From positions 1 to 64,000 of the forward strand of contig JAUSOF010000033.1 in NCBI GenBank assembly GCA_030656145.1: a stretch of DNA of 64,000 nucleotides, in the 5' to 3' direction. A program made the position numbers and the translations under genes. The notes below the pieces were generated by a model, which was not told the origin of the DNA, did no database searches, and saw only the letters and a program-made list of their open reading frames with translations. Source of the DNA: Pseudomonas sp. (GTDB taxonomy: Bacteria > Pseudomonadota > Gammaproteobacteria > Pseudomonadales > Pseudomonadaceae). This document shows, piece by piece, positions 10,661-20,500 of this stretch. Position 1 is the first letter of the stretch; every line of letters begins with the position of its first letter.

Positions 10661-11284
10661 ATGCCACAACTTTTCTACCTGGCCGACCTGTTCGGTGTAG
10701 CCGTATTCGCCATCACCGGTGCCTTGATGGCCGGTCGTAAATCCATGGATCTGTTCGGCGTGCTGGTGATTGCCGTCATCACTGCGCTGGGTGGTGGAAC
10801 CTTGCGCGATCTGATTCTCGACAATCACCCGGTTAGCTGGATACGTGACGACATCTATATCGTCATCGCATCCCTGGCGGCTATCGGCACCGTGGTATGG
10901 GTGCGCTTTACCCAGCCTATCCATGAGAAGGGGTTGCTGATCGCCGATGCCTTCGGCTTGGCGGTGTTCACCGTGATCGGCACAGAGGTCGCCTTGCAGC
11001 ACAACGTGCCGCTGAGTACCGCGGTGATCATGGGTGTTATGACGGGCGTCGCCGGTGGTGTCATGCGTGACGTGATCTGCAATGAAATCCCGCTGATCTT
11101 CCAGAAGGAAATCTACGCCACCGCCTGTATTGCCGGCGCCTTGGTGTTTATCGGCCTGCGTGCGCTGGATACGCCACATTGGCTGGACACCAGTGTGGCC
11201 ATGCTCACCGTGTTGTTTATCCGCCTGGCGGCCATTCGCTGGCGTTTCTCGCTGCCGCGATTCCACTTGCTGGATCGGGATTGA
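10661..11284 (+). CDS. Trimeric intracellular cation channel / UPF0126 family membrane protein
   Basis: Glycine-rich repeats FAITGALMAGRKSMDLFGVLVIAVITALGGGTLRDLIL ... GVAGGVMRDVICNEIPLIF. Confidence 0.88.
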   Translation: MPQLFYLADLFGVAVFAITGALMAGRKSMDLFGVLVIAVITALGGGTLRDLILDNHPVSWIRDDIYIVIASLAAIGTVVWVRFTQPIHEKGLLIADAFGLAVFTVIGTEVALQHNVPLSTAVIMGVMTGVAGGVMRDVICNEIPLIFQKEIYATACIAGALVFIGLRALDTPHWLDTSVAMLTVLFIRLAAIRWRFSLPRFHLLDRD

Positions 11285-11286
11285 GC

Positions 11287-11511
11287 ATGATCGAACGCCT
11301 GGACCACCTGGTATTGACCGTTGCCGATATTCCCCGCACGGGGGCAATTGACCTGTGCCTGATCACAAACTGGTCGATCGATGCAGTGCTCAAGCATTTG
11401 GCTGAACAAGGCGTTGCCGTCGAGCAAGGCCCGGTAAAACGCAGCGGTGCAGTTGGTCCAATCGAGTCGGTGGCTGACGGCAATCTGATCGAGGTGAGCC
11501 GTTATCTCTGA
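11287..11511 (+). pseudogene. Internally shortened VOC family gene (74 aa; central section missing)
   Basis: MIERLDHLVLTVADIPRTGAIDLCLITNWSIDAVLKHLAEQGVAVEQGPVKRSGAVGPIESVADGNLIEVSRYL retains the N- and C-terminal VOC ends, but the middle of a ~125-130 aa family member is absent. Confidence 0.6.
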
Positions 11512-11679
11512 GGTCGAGTCAGGCAGGAGGATTCATCGGGTACAGGCACCAGGAGGCGCTTTACCCATATGTAATATCCGATAATCACCAGACCCGGATA
11601 TTGTATATACTGCGTTTTTACTGCCTGCGGCTGTCGCTTGGCCGCTTTTATAGATACGTCCACGCTCGAGTGTTTTTTT

Positions 11680-12972
11680 ATGCCCACAGCCCCGTGCCCG
11701 TTGTTCGAGACCTATGGTCGCTTCCAGGAGCTGAACTTTCAGCAGCTCAGCGAAGAGTTACCGATAGTCCGCGATTACCTGGCCAGCTTCGCGGCTGAAC
11801 TGAATGCGCTTGATGGCTATCAAGCGGTTCGAGGCTTTCTGAAGTCATACGCCGGCAACGACACCACCTTCAATTCTTACCGTACCCACGTCGAGCGCCT
11901 GTTGTTGTGGGCATTGCTCATCGCGAACAAGCCGCTGCTCGAATTACGCCGCCGTGATGCCGAAGCATTCATGGAATTTTGCCTGCGCCCGCCAAAGGAC
12001 TGGGTTGGGCCGATGGTCAAATCGCGGTTTGTACGGATTGGCGGCCGCAAGAAACTTGAGTCCGATAGCTATCAGGTCAATGAAGCCTGGCGACCATTCA
12101 GCGTTACCTTGCCCAAACGCAGCCGATCGCTTGCTGAAACCGGCCTGCAGGACATCACTAACCGCCCGTACAAGATGTCCCAAGGCTCGGTGGCCCAGGT
12201 ATTTGCTGTGTGCGGTAGCTTTTTCCAGCATGCAATCGATGAAGGCCTGACTGAGGTCAATCCATTTCGTGCGGTCAAACAAAAGTCCATCTACAAACAG
12301 CGCAATACGCTGGACGTTGCTGGTCGCTCGCTCAACCCGCTGCAATGGGGCTATGTGATTGAAACTGCTGAAGAAATGGCTGACGAAGATGAATTGCACG
12401 AACGCACGCTGTTCATCCTGACCACCCTGTTTGCCATGTACTTGCGAGTCTCCGACCTGGTCGGTCGTGACAACTGGGAGCCGACCATGGGCGATTTCCG
12501 CCGGGATACCGCCGGTAATTGGTGGTTTCACGTGGTCGGCAAGGGTAACAAAGCCGCCAAGATCAGCGTGCGCGATGACTATATCCAGACGTATCTGACA
12601 CGCTACCGGCGTTATCTGGGGCTCTCTGCCCTGCCCTCAGCCCATGAAACCCAGCCACTGTTATCGACCCTTAAAGGCCGTGCGGGTCTTTCCGATCGCC
12701 ACCTGCGCCTGCTGCTGCAGCAGGTCTTTGATCGAGCCCTGCAACGGATGGTCGGCGAAGGCTGGAGTGACGACGAAGTCGACCATTTGCGCTCGGCCTC
12801 GCTGCACTGGCTACGCCATACCTCGGCGACTTTTGATGCGCCGCGCCGGGACATGAAGGATCTACAGGCCGACCTGCGGCACAACAGCCTGAGCACTACA
12901 CAGAATACCTACTACAACTCGCTCGATGAGCAGCGCGCGCATTCGGTTAAAAACCTGCGGATCAAGGATTAA
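11680..12972 (+). CDS. Site-specific tyrosine recombinase/integrase
   Basis: C-terminal catalytic features LFAMYLRVSDL (R), HWLRHTS (HxxR), LRHNSLSTTQNTYYN (H...Y); the longer ORF begins at 11638. Confidence 0.87.
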   Translation: MPTAPCPLFETYGRFQELNFQQLSEELPIVRDYLASFAAELNALDGYQAVRGFLKSYAGNDTTFNSYRTHVERLLLWALLIANKPLLELRRRDAEAFMEFCLRPPKDWVGPMVKSRFVRIGGRKKLESDSYQVNEAWRPFSVTLPKRSRSLAETGLQDITNRPYKMSQGSVAQVFAVCGSFFQHAIDEGLTEVNPFRAVKQKSIYKQRNTLDVAGRSLNPLQWGYVIETAEEMADEDELHERTLFILTTLFAMYLRVSDLVGRDNWEPTMGDFRRDTAGNWWFHVVGKGNKAAKISVRDDYIQTYLTRYRRYLGLSALPSAHETQPLLSTLKGRAGLSDRHLRLLLQQVFDRALQRMVGEGWSDDEVDHLRSASLHWLRHTSATFDAPRRDMKDLQADLRHNSLSTTQNTYYNSLDEQRAHSVKNLRIKD

Positions 12973-13149
12973 CACCTGCTGCCTGAGGCTGGTTAGCGCC
13001 CTGCCCCGTTGCTGCCCAGTGCTCTTGAACAGGATGGATACGCGGCAGGCCTCGTTCCGTGCCGAACAGGTAGAGCTATAGTTCAGGCATCCGTGCCTCA
13101 TTGGCCAGTCGTACCCATGCGGCGTGATCCTTAACAGGAGGCTGCCCGC

Positions 13150-14124
13150 ATGTCGCAAGAGACCACTGACCACACCCATTTCGAAACGGCAGCGCAGCAC
13201 GCCACCACTCGATTCCCGCTGTTTACCCCGGACCGCAGAGTCGACGCAGTACGCCTGGAGATGATCGGTCAGCGTTACGACTGCGCAAGCCACATCATGG
13301 TTTGCGAAGGTCAACACTTCCTTGGCCTGGTGAGGATCGAAGACCTACTCAGCGCCCCAGCGCAGATTACTCTCGCTGAGTTGATGGACGCTCAGGCACC
13401 AATAGTTGCGCCGGGCGTGGATCAGGAAATTGCCGCCTGGCGTGCCGTGAGTCAAGGGGAGTCGGCCTTGCCTGTGGTCGATGCGCAAGGCTGTCTGGTC
13501 GGGGTGATACCGCCCCACCGCCTGCTCGCGGTTCTGCTCTGCGAGCATGAGGAAGACTTGTCGCGCCTCGGGGGCTTTACCAAGGGAGCAGAGGCAGCGC
13601 GTAGCAGCAGCGAAGAGCCAGTGCGGCGGCGCTTTCGGCATCGCATTCCGTGGTTGTTGGTGGGGCTTTTCGGTGCACTACTGGCGGCGGATTTCGTTGG
13701 CCAATACGAGGCGCAATTGCAGCACCAGATCATCCTGGCTTTCTTCATCCCCGGAATCGTCTACCTCGCCGATGCGGTTGGCACCCAGACTGAAACCGTG
13801 GTTGTACGCGGTCTTTCGGTCGGGGTCACGATGCGCCAGATGGTTGGCCGCGAACTGCTGGTGGGCTTGGCAATTGGCTTGGCACTGGCCCTGGTCGCAG
13901 GGCCAGTGGTGTGGTGGCGTTGGGGAAGCGCCGAGATCGCCCTGTGTATTGGGCTATCGGTATTCGCCAGCTGCGCCACGGCAACCGTGGCAGCAATGAG
14001 TTTACCCTGGCTGTTGAACAGCCTATCCCTCGACCCTGCATTTGGCAGCGGGCCACTGGCCACGGTGATTCAGGATCTGTTGTCAGTGCTGATCTACTTC
14101 TCTATTGCCAGCGCATTGTTATGA
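13150..14124 (+). CDS. MgtE-like magnesium transporter (CBS plus membrane domain, short form)
   Basis: CBS-like N-terminus; PGIVYLADAVGTQTETVVVRGL and DPAFGSGPLATVIQDLLSVLIYF match MgtE family membrane motifs. Confidence 0.82.
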   Translation: MSQETTDHTHFETAAQHATTRFPLFTPDRRVDAVRLEMIGQRYDCASHIMVCEGQHFLGLVRIEDLLSAPAQITLAELMDAQAPIVAPGVDQEIAAWRAVSQGESALPVVDAQGCLVGVIPPHRLLAVLLCEHEEDLSRLGGFTKGAEAARSSSEEPVRRRFRHRIPWLLVGLFGALLAADFVGQYEAQLQHQIILAFFIPGIVYLADAVGTQTETVVVRGLSVGVTMRQMVGRELLVGLAIGLALALVAGPVVWWRWGSAEIALCIGLSVFASCATATVAAMSLPWLLNSLSLDPAFGSGPLATVIQDLLSVLIYFSIASALL

Positions 14125-14252
14125 CCCTGTCTGGTCACGACAGCTTGTATGCCGGCAGTGATCTGGCTAAACAGGCACCCTAAACATAACTAGCTGCCAA
14201 GCTGCTCTATCCTCTTTTAAGTCTTGCGGCGACTGGCATAACTGCTAGCGCG

Positions 14253-14266
14253 TTGATGGGTATCAA
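14253..14266. promoter_or_regulatory. Predicted ANR/FNR/DNR box (TTGATGGGTATCAA)
   Basis: Perfect TTGAT-N4-ATCAA palindrome about 70 bp upstream of the ftsH paralog. Confidence 0.8.
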
Positions 14267-14327
14267 TACAGCCTCCGGCCGCAGCGGTTACACATAACGT
14301 TGGACCATTCCACCGAGAGCCGGCCTT

Positions 14328-16133
14328 ATGGAAAAGCAGCATCAATGGAACCTCTGGTTCTTCCTCGTCGCCTTCAGCCTGCTCTTGGTGTTTCAGAATT
14401 GGTGGGGGGCACGCAGTGTGGTCGAGCCCCTGCCCTACAGCGATTTCATGCGCCTGCTCAAGGAGGAAAAACTGAGCGATCTGCGCATCGAGCAGGAGCA
14501 AATTACCGGCAAGCTCAAGGAACCGATCAATAATCGTAGTCAGTTTGTCACTGTGCGGGTTGAGCCCGATCTGGCCGAGGCCCTGGCACAGTCACAAGTG
14601 ACCTTCAGCGGGACTCGTCAGGGCGGGCCGATCAACACTCTGCTGAGCTGGCTGCTGCCCTTTATCCTGATCTTCGCCCTCTGGTCGTTCCTGTTTCGGC
14701 GTCTGGCCGAGAAACAGGGCTTTGGCGGCATGGTCAATGTTGGCAAGTCCAAGGCCAAGGTATTCGTCCAACGCGATACCGGGGTGACCTTCGATGATGT
14801 GGCGGGTATCGACGAAGCCAAGGCCGAGCTGCTCGAGGTGGTGTCCTTTCTCAAGGACCAGCCCAAGTACAGCCGCCTCGGCGCACGGATTCCCAAGGGC
14901 ATTCTGCTGGTTGGCCCCCCGGGCACCGGCAAGACCCTGGTGGCCAAGGCGGTGGCCGGCGAGGCCAACGTGCCGTTTTTTTCCATTTCCGGTTCGGAGT
15001 TCGTCGAGATGTTCGTCGGCGTTGGCGCCGCACGGGTGCGCGACCTGTTCGAGCAGGCGCGCAAAGCTGCGCCCTGCATCATTTTCATCGACGAACTGGA
15101 TGCTTTGGGCAAGGCCCGCGGGGTTGGCGCCTTCGGTGGCAACGACGAGAAGGAGCAAACCCTCAACCAGCTGCTGGCCGAACTGGACGGCTTCGATACC
15201 CGCGAAGGTGTTGTCCTGCTGGCCGCCACCAACCGCCCCGAGATCCTTGACCCGGCCCTGCTGCGCGCCGGCCGTTTTGACCGCCAGATCGTCATCGACC
15301 GCCCCGATCGAGGCGGCCGGGTGGCGATTCTCAAGGTGCATGCCAAGCGCATCCGCGCCACCGGCGACCTCGACCTGGAGCGCATCGCCGGGATTACCAC
15401 CGGGTTCTCCGGTGCCGACCTGGCCAACCTGGTCAACGAAGCCGCGATTCTCGCCACCCGCCGTGGCGCCGACGCGGTGAGCATGCTCGACTTCACCGCC
15501 GCGGTGGAGCGTATTGTGATCGGCAGTGAACGCCGCGGACGTTTGCTCCAACCCCATGAACGCGAGGTGGTGGCCCATCATGAAATGGGCCACGCCCTGG
15601 CCGCAGCCAGCCTGGTGGGCATGGATCCGGTGCACAAGGTCTCGATCATCCCGCGCTCGGTCGGCGCGCTCGGCTATACCCTGCAGCGGCCTACCGAGGA
15701 TCGCTTTCTGATCACCCTGGCAGAGCTGAAAGACCGCATGGTGGTGCTGCTCGCCGGGCGCGCCGCAGAGGACCTGATCTTCAACGAAATTTCCACCGGC
15801 GCCGCCGACGACCTGGCCAAGGTCACCGATATCGCCCGGCAGATCGTCACCCGCTTCGGCATGACGACCGAACTCGGCCAAGCCGTGCTGGAGCGCCAAA
15901 GCGCCAGTTACCTGGGCGAGCAGGCAATCAGCTTACGCGAGAAGGACTACTCGGAAGAGACCGCGCGTGAGGTCGACCTGAGTGTCAGGGCCCTGATCGA
16001 TGACGCCTATACACGGGCCAAGGCCCTGTTGCAGAGCCGGCGGGCCGAACTGGAACAAGGTGCCCAGTTGTTGTTGGAAAAGGAAACCCTGACCCCCGAG
16101 GAGTTCCCGGCGCTGCGGCCGCTCTCGACCTAG
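14328..16133 (+). CDS. FtsH-family ATP-dependent zinc metalloprotease (paralog)
   Basis: [18 protein letters not shown] Walker A, SRH region, HHEMGHA zinc motif, 601 aa. Confidence 0.94.
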   Translation: MEKQHQWNLWFFLVAFSLLLVFQNWWGARSVVEPLPYSDFMRLLKEEKLSDLRIEQEQITGKLKEPINNRSQFVTVRVEPDLAEALAQSQVTFSGTRQGGPINTLLSWLLPFILIFALWSFLFRRLAEKQGFGGMVNVGKSKAKVFVQRDTGVTFDDVAGIDEAKAELLEVVSFLKDQPKYSRLGARIPKGILLVGPPGTGKTLVAKAVAGEANVPFFSISGSEFVEMFVGVGAARVRDLFEQARKAAPCIIFIDELDALGKARGVGAFGGNDEKEQTLNQLLAELDGFDTREGVVLLAATNRPEILDPALLRAGRFDRQIVIDRPDRGGRVAILKVHAKRIRATGDLDLERIAGITTGFSGADLANLVNEAAILATRRGADAVSMLDFTAAVERIVIGSERRGRLLQPHEREVVAHHEMGHALAAASLVGMDPVHKVSIIPRSVGALGYTLQRPTEDRFLITLAELKDRMVVLLAGRAAEDLIFNEISTGAADDLAKVTDIARQIVTRFGMTTELGQAVLERQSASYLGEQAISLREKDYSEETAREVDLSVRALIDDAYTRAKALLQSRRAELEQGAQLLLEKETLTPEEFPALRPLST

Positions 16134-16155
16134 CGTGCGGATGGAGGCAAACCTT

Positions 16156-16713
16156 ATGCAGAAAAAAACCGTCGGGCAGCGACTGTGCCTGTACGACAGT
16201 ACAGAACTGGAGACCATCGTCCACCGCATGGCGCGTCAGGCCGCAGCCCTGCTGCCGCCCCAGAGCGCGCTGGTAGGCATTCTGCGCCGTGGCGAGCCAC
16301 TGGCGCGCCTGCTGCAACAGCAGCTGGCGCAGCTCACCGGGCAAGCTGCATTGCCCCTGTATGGACTCAAGGTCAAACGCTACGCCGATGACCTGAGCCT
16401 GCTGCATACGCAAACGGCGCTGACCGAAAGTCCCGAACTGGCCGCGCTGGACCTGTCCACCACCACCCTGCTGGTAGTCGATGACGTGCTCTATGAAGGC
16501 CACTCGTTGTTGCGCACCTGCGCCTACCTGTCGCGTCTCGGTGCCCAGCGAGTACGCACGGCGGTGCTGGTCGATCGCTGCGTCTGCACCCAGCCGGTGC
16601 ATGCCGATATCGTCGGCGTGCGCCTGCAGATCGCCCCGGGCGACATCATCGAATGCAACGTGCCGCCTTACGAGCAGGCATTTCGCATCGAGGTGCTGCG
16701 CCACGGCGGCTGA
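16156..16713 (+). CDS. PyrR-like phosphoribosyltransferase
   Basis: LVGILRRGEPLARLL and LLVVDDVLYEGHSLLRT resemble PyrR/PRTase motifs; immediately downstream of ftsH. Confidence 0.75.
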   Translation: MQKKTVGQRLCLYDSTELETIVHRMARQAAALLPPQSALVGILRRGEPLARLLQQQLAQLTGQAALPLYGLKVKRYADDLSLLHTQTALTESPELAALDLSTTTLLVVDDVLYEGHSLLRTCAYLSRLGAQRVRTAVLVDRCVCTQPVHADIVGVRLQIAPGDIIECNVPPYEQAFRIEVLRHGG

Positions 16714-16802
16714 CGAGTTGCACGCTGGGTTGCGCTCTTAGTGGCGGTGCAATGCACCGCCTGTCAGTGCTGCCGGTACGGTCGCGCGATCCGCGAGCTG
16801 CG

Positions 16803-16816
16803 TTGATGTACATCAA
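16803..16816. promoter_or_regulatory. Predicted ANR/FNR/DNR box (TTGATGTACATCAA)
   Basis: Perfect TTGAT-N4-ATCAA palindrome upstream of the 16926 gene. Confidence 0.75.
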
Positions 16817-16925
16817 CGTGCATAAGCGCAAACCAGTGCAAACAGGTAGCAGGCGCTTGCTTAGTTAGCCTGGCATGGCTTTCAAGCTGCCCTCAACCCA
16901 CTGCTTGCGCACCGCGGAGAATGTC

Positions 16926-17420
16926 ATGGATAAGTATCAGCAGAGTCAGAAGAACAAACTGTTCAACCCCAGCCGCCACGATCCAACCCTTAACCCGCGC
17001 AGTGGTGGCACCGCACTCTGTCCCAAGTGCAGCGTACTTTATCAGGCCGGCAGCTGGGCCTGGCAAACGCCACAAACCAGCCTTCCGGCTGATGTAAGGT
17101 CGGTTGTCTGTCCGGCCTGCCAGCGTATTGAAGACAAGTCTCCGGCGGGAACCCTGACCCTGTCAGGGGCGTTTATGAAGGCCCATCACGACGAAATCAT
17201 CAACCTGGTCCACAACACCGAAACGCTGGAAAAGGCCGAGCACGCCATGGAAAGGCTTCTCGAAATCACCGCCCAGGATGACGTCGTGCAAGTCACCACC
17301 ACCGGTATCCACCTGGCCAATCGCATCGGTCATGCCCTGGACTCCGCCTACAAAGGCCAGACCAAATACCATTACGACGATGAGCAAACCCACGTCAGCA
17401 TCCACTGGCAACGCGACTGA
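16926..17420 (+). CDS. Zinc-ribbon protein of unknown function (BCAM0308-like)
   Basis: Two CPxC knuckles (CPKC...CPAC) and C-terminal VVQVTTTGIHLANRIGHALDSAYKGQTKYHYDDEQTHVSIHWQRD. Confidence 0.7.
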   Translation: MDKYQQSQKNKLFNPSRHDPTLNPRSGGTALCPKCSVLYQAGSWAWQTPQTSLPADVRSVVCPACQRIEDKSPAGTLTLSGAFMKAHHDEIINLVHNTETLEKAEHAMERLLEITAQDDVVQVTTTGIHLANRIGHALDSAYKGQTKYHYDDEQTHVSIHWQRD

Positions 17421-17433
17421 GCCAGCCAACCTT

Positions 17434-17460
17434 GTAGGATGTGGCGGGCCGATACCCATC
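17434..17460 (+). repeat. REP-like intergenic element (GTAGGATG...GATACCCATC family)
   Basis: Similar to 37138-37170; partner in opposite orientation at 17545-17570. Confidence 0.55.
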
Positions 17461-17544
17461 GACGATCAACCCATAAGCGCACACGCGGCTATACCCGTCC
17501 GCAGGCATGGTGACCTTGCGCCGCAGCCAAGTTGATAGTCGCGG

Positions 17545-17570
17545 TGATGGGTATCACTGCGCTCATCGAC
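17545..17570 (-). repeat. REP-like intergenic element, inverted copy
   Basis: Reverse complement reads GTCGATGAGCGCAGTGATACCCATC. Confidence 0.5.
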
Positions 17571-17585
17571 GCGGCCCCTAAGCGG

Positions 17586-20500
17586 CTAGTACAGCCAGAC
17601 CCTGACCTCAGCCGTGGAGCCATCGCGGGGGAACGCCACTGTTTCCTCCAGCAGCGGTTGGCCATTGAGGGTCATGCGCGGCCACGCGGTCTGGGTCTCG
17701 CTGGTGATAATTTTCTCCACAACGATGCGCAGCGCCCCCTGTGCGCCCTGGATCTGCGCGCTGAAACCTGGCCAGCCTGGCGGCAGGCAAGGTGAGATCG
17801 AGAGCCGGCCTTCACGCAGGCGCAGGCCGAGGATTGATTCCACACCCAGTCGCCAGGTCCAGGCTGCCGAGCCGCTGTACCAGGTCCAGCCACCGCGCCC
17901 GCAATGGGGGGCGACGCTGGCAATATCGGCCGCCAGTACATAAGGCTCGACCCGGTAACGTGTCAGCCGTTCGGGGCTGTCTGCCTGGTGGATCGGGTTC
18001 ATTAACTGAAAAACCTGCCAGGCGCCTGCTGCATCTCCCAGTTCCGCAAAGGCCATGCCCAGCCAGGCGGCAGCATGGCTGTACTGGCCACCATTTTCGC
18101 GGATACCGGGTGGGTAGGCCTTGATGTAGCCAGGTTCCCGGCGGGTATTGGCAAACGGTGGCCACAGCAGACGAATCAGCCGCTGCTGTTCACTGATCAA
18201 CTCGGCGGCGGCGTGTTCGACGGCACGCCTGGCTCTTGGGTTGGCATGCCCGCCGGATAGCACCGCCCAGGATTGCGAGATCGAGTCGATTTTGCACTCA
18301 TCGTCCGTGTGGCTGCCCAGGGGCTGGCCGTCGTCATCCAGGGCGCGCAGGTACCAGTTGCCGTCCCAGGCCACCTGGTTGATCTGCTGTGTCAGCGCCT
18401 GAGCCGATTTGATCCAGTAGATCTGCTCGTCGAAGCAGGCCTGTCGTTCAGCAAGACCGGCAAAGCCTTTCATCGTCGCTACCGTGAACCAGCCGAGCCA
18501 GACACTTTCGCCACGGCCCTCGCGCCCGAGGCGATCCATGCCGTCGTTCCAGTCGCCGCCGCCGATCAACGGCAGGCCATGGCTGCCGCGGGTGTTGCCG
18601 TGCTGCATCGCCCGCTTGCAGTGTTCGTAGAGCGAATAAAGCTGGCTGCCAGGCAGGTAACGCGCATAGCGATCATGTTCGTCGGCGGCCAGGGGCGGCG
18701 CCTGGAGGAAGGCCAGCTGCTCGTCAAGAATGCTCTGGTCACCGGTCGCCTCGACGTACTGGCTGGTGACGTACGGCAGCCACAGCAAGTCATCCGAACA
18801 CCGCGTGCGCACGCCACGATCCAGCGGTGGGTGCCACCAGTGCAGCACATCGCCCTCCTCGAACTGGTGAGCGGCGCAGGCGAGGATATGCGCGCGGGCG
18901 CGTTGCGGTTCAGCGTGCAGCAGGGCCAGCACGTCCTGCAACTGATCGCGGTAGCCGATGGCGCCACCGGCCTGATAGAAGCCGGCGCGGGCCAGAATGC
19001 GCGAGGCCAGGGTCTGATAGAGCAGCCAGCGGTTGACCATCAAATCGAAGGCCGGGTCGGGCGTCTGTACCTGAACGCTGCCCAGCAGGCGATCCCAGTG
19101 CTGGGTGACCTGAGTCAGGGCCAGCTCGACCTGCCCCTCCTGCTGCCAGTGGCGGGCCAATGCGATGGCCTGCTCGCGATCACTGCCTTGACCGAGCAGG
19201 AATACCACCTCGACCGTGGCACCAACGGCGATATCCAGGTGCACCTGAAACGCGGCGCAGGGGTCGTCCCCAGGTTCGATTCGTCCGCCCAGCGCCCAGC
19301 GTTGTAGCCCGGCGGGACTGCTCGGATGGCCGGCCATACCGAGAAAATCCTGACGGTCGGTGGTCAGGCTGTGAGGGGGACGGTTGGCACTGAGAAATGC
19401 CACACGCTCGGCAAACTCGGGGTTCCACGGGTTGCGGGCCAGTAGTGAATGGCTGTCGCGCTCGTATTCACAGACCACGTGGGTTCTCGCGGTGCTGCGC
19501 AGCGCCCCGAGCAGCCATTCGGCGTAATAAGTAGCGGTGACCCGCCGCGCTCGTGTACTGACATTGTGCAGGCGCAGGCGAATGATCTTCACGGGGTCCT
19601 CCAGGGCGACGAAGACCAGCACCTCCTGCTCCAGCCCCTGACTGTTGCGCCGCCAGCTGCTGTAACCCGCGCCATGGCGAATCTGGCAGGCATGGCCCTG
19701 GCCTGCCGGCAATGGCGTGGTGGTCCAGACAGCTGCGGTTTCCTCGTCGCGCAGATACAGCGCCTCGCCAGCACCATCGGCCAATGGGTCGTTGTTCCAT
19801 GGCGTCAGGCGATTTTCACCGCTGTTCAGCGCCCAGCTAAAACCAAGTCCAGCCTCGCTGACAATGCTGCCGAAGCCCTGATTGGCCAGCACGTTGCACC
19901 AGGGTGCTGGGGTGCGCTGATCCGCCTCAAGATGGATCAGGTATTCACGACCATCGGCACTGAAACCGCCCAGCCCGTTGTCCTCACGTAGATCGTTGGG
20001 GCGCTGCAAGGGTCTGTCGATCTCGTGTAACGGCAAGCCTGTGCCGCTGAACGGCGGCGGCGACGGGCGCGGCAACATGGCCGCCTGCAGTTGCTCGGCG
20101 AGCGTGCCGGCAGCTTCGTCAAGCACTACCCGCGCGGCACTTTCGAGCAGGCCGATGTCACTGGCGGGTAATTGATCGGCGAACAGCAGGTGCACGCCGC
20201 CGCTGTGCAGGGGTAACTCTTCCTGCCCCCCGACGTCCTGCAGCAGTGCGTGCAGCTGCTCGCGCAGCGGCTCGGCATAGCTGGAGGCCCCCAGGCGCAA
20301 TACCAGAAGATCGACATGCAGGCCATGGCGCCGCCAGAAACGCTGGCCGCGCACCAGGGTGCGCAGCAAACCGGTTTCCTGACCATGACCGATGCGCAAC
20401 AGCAGCAGTGGCCGATCGCCGGAGATGCCCATGCCCCACAGTCGTGGCTGACCCAGGCGGTTGGCCAGCAAGGTCGCGGCTCCCCCGCGCAGGGTTGGGT

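Noticed and set aside
9445-10662. 405-aa minus-strand ORF opposite gor
   Set aside because: Shadow ORF of a clear glutathione reductase gene
14592-15899. 435-aa minus-strand ORF opposite ftsH
   Set aside because: Shadow ORF; sense-strand AAA and HEMGH motifs are decisive
17544-17557. GTGATGGGTATCAC palindrome as an ANR box
   Set aside because: Two outer positions differ from TTGAT-N4-ATCAA and it lies within a REP-like element near the 3' end of ndvB, not at a start codon
18273-19307. 344-aa plus-strand ORF inside the cyclic glucan synthase gene
   Set aside because: Antisense artefact of high GC content
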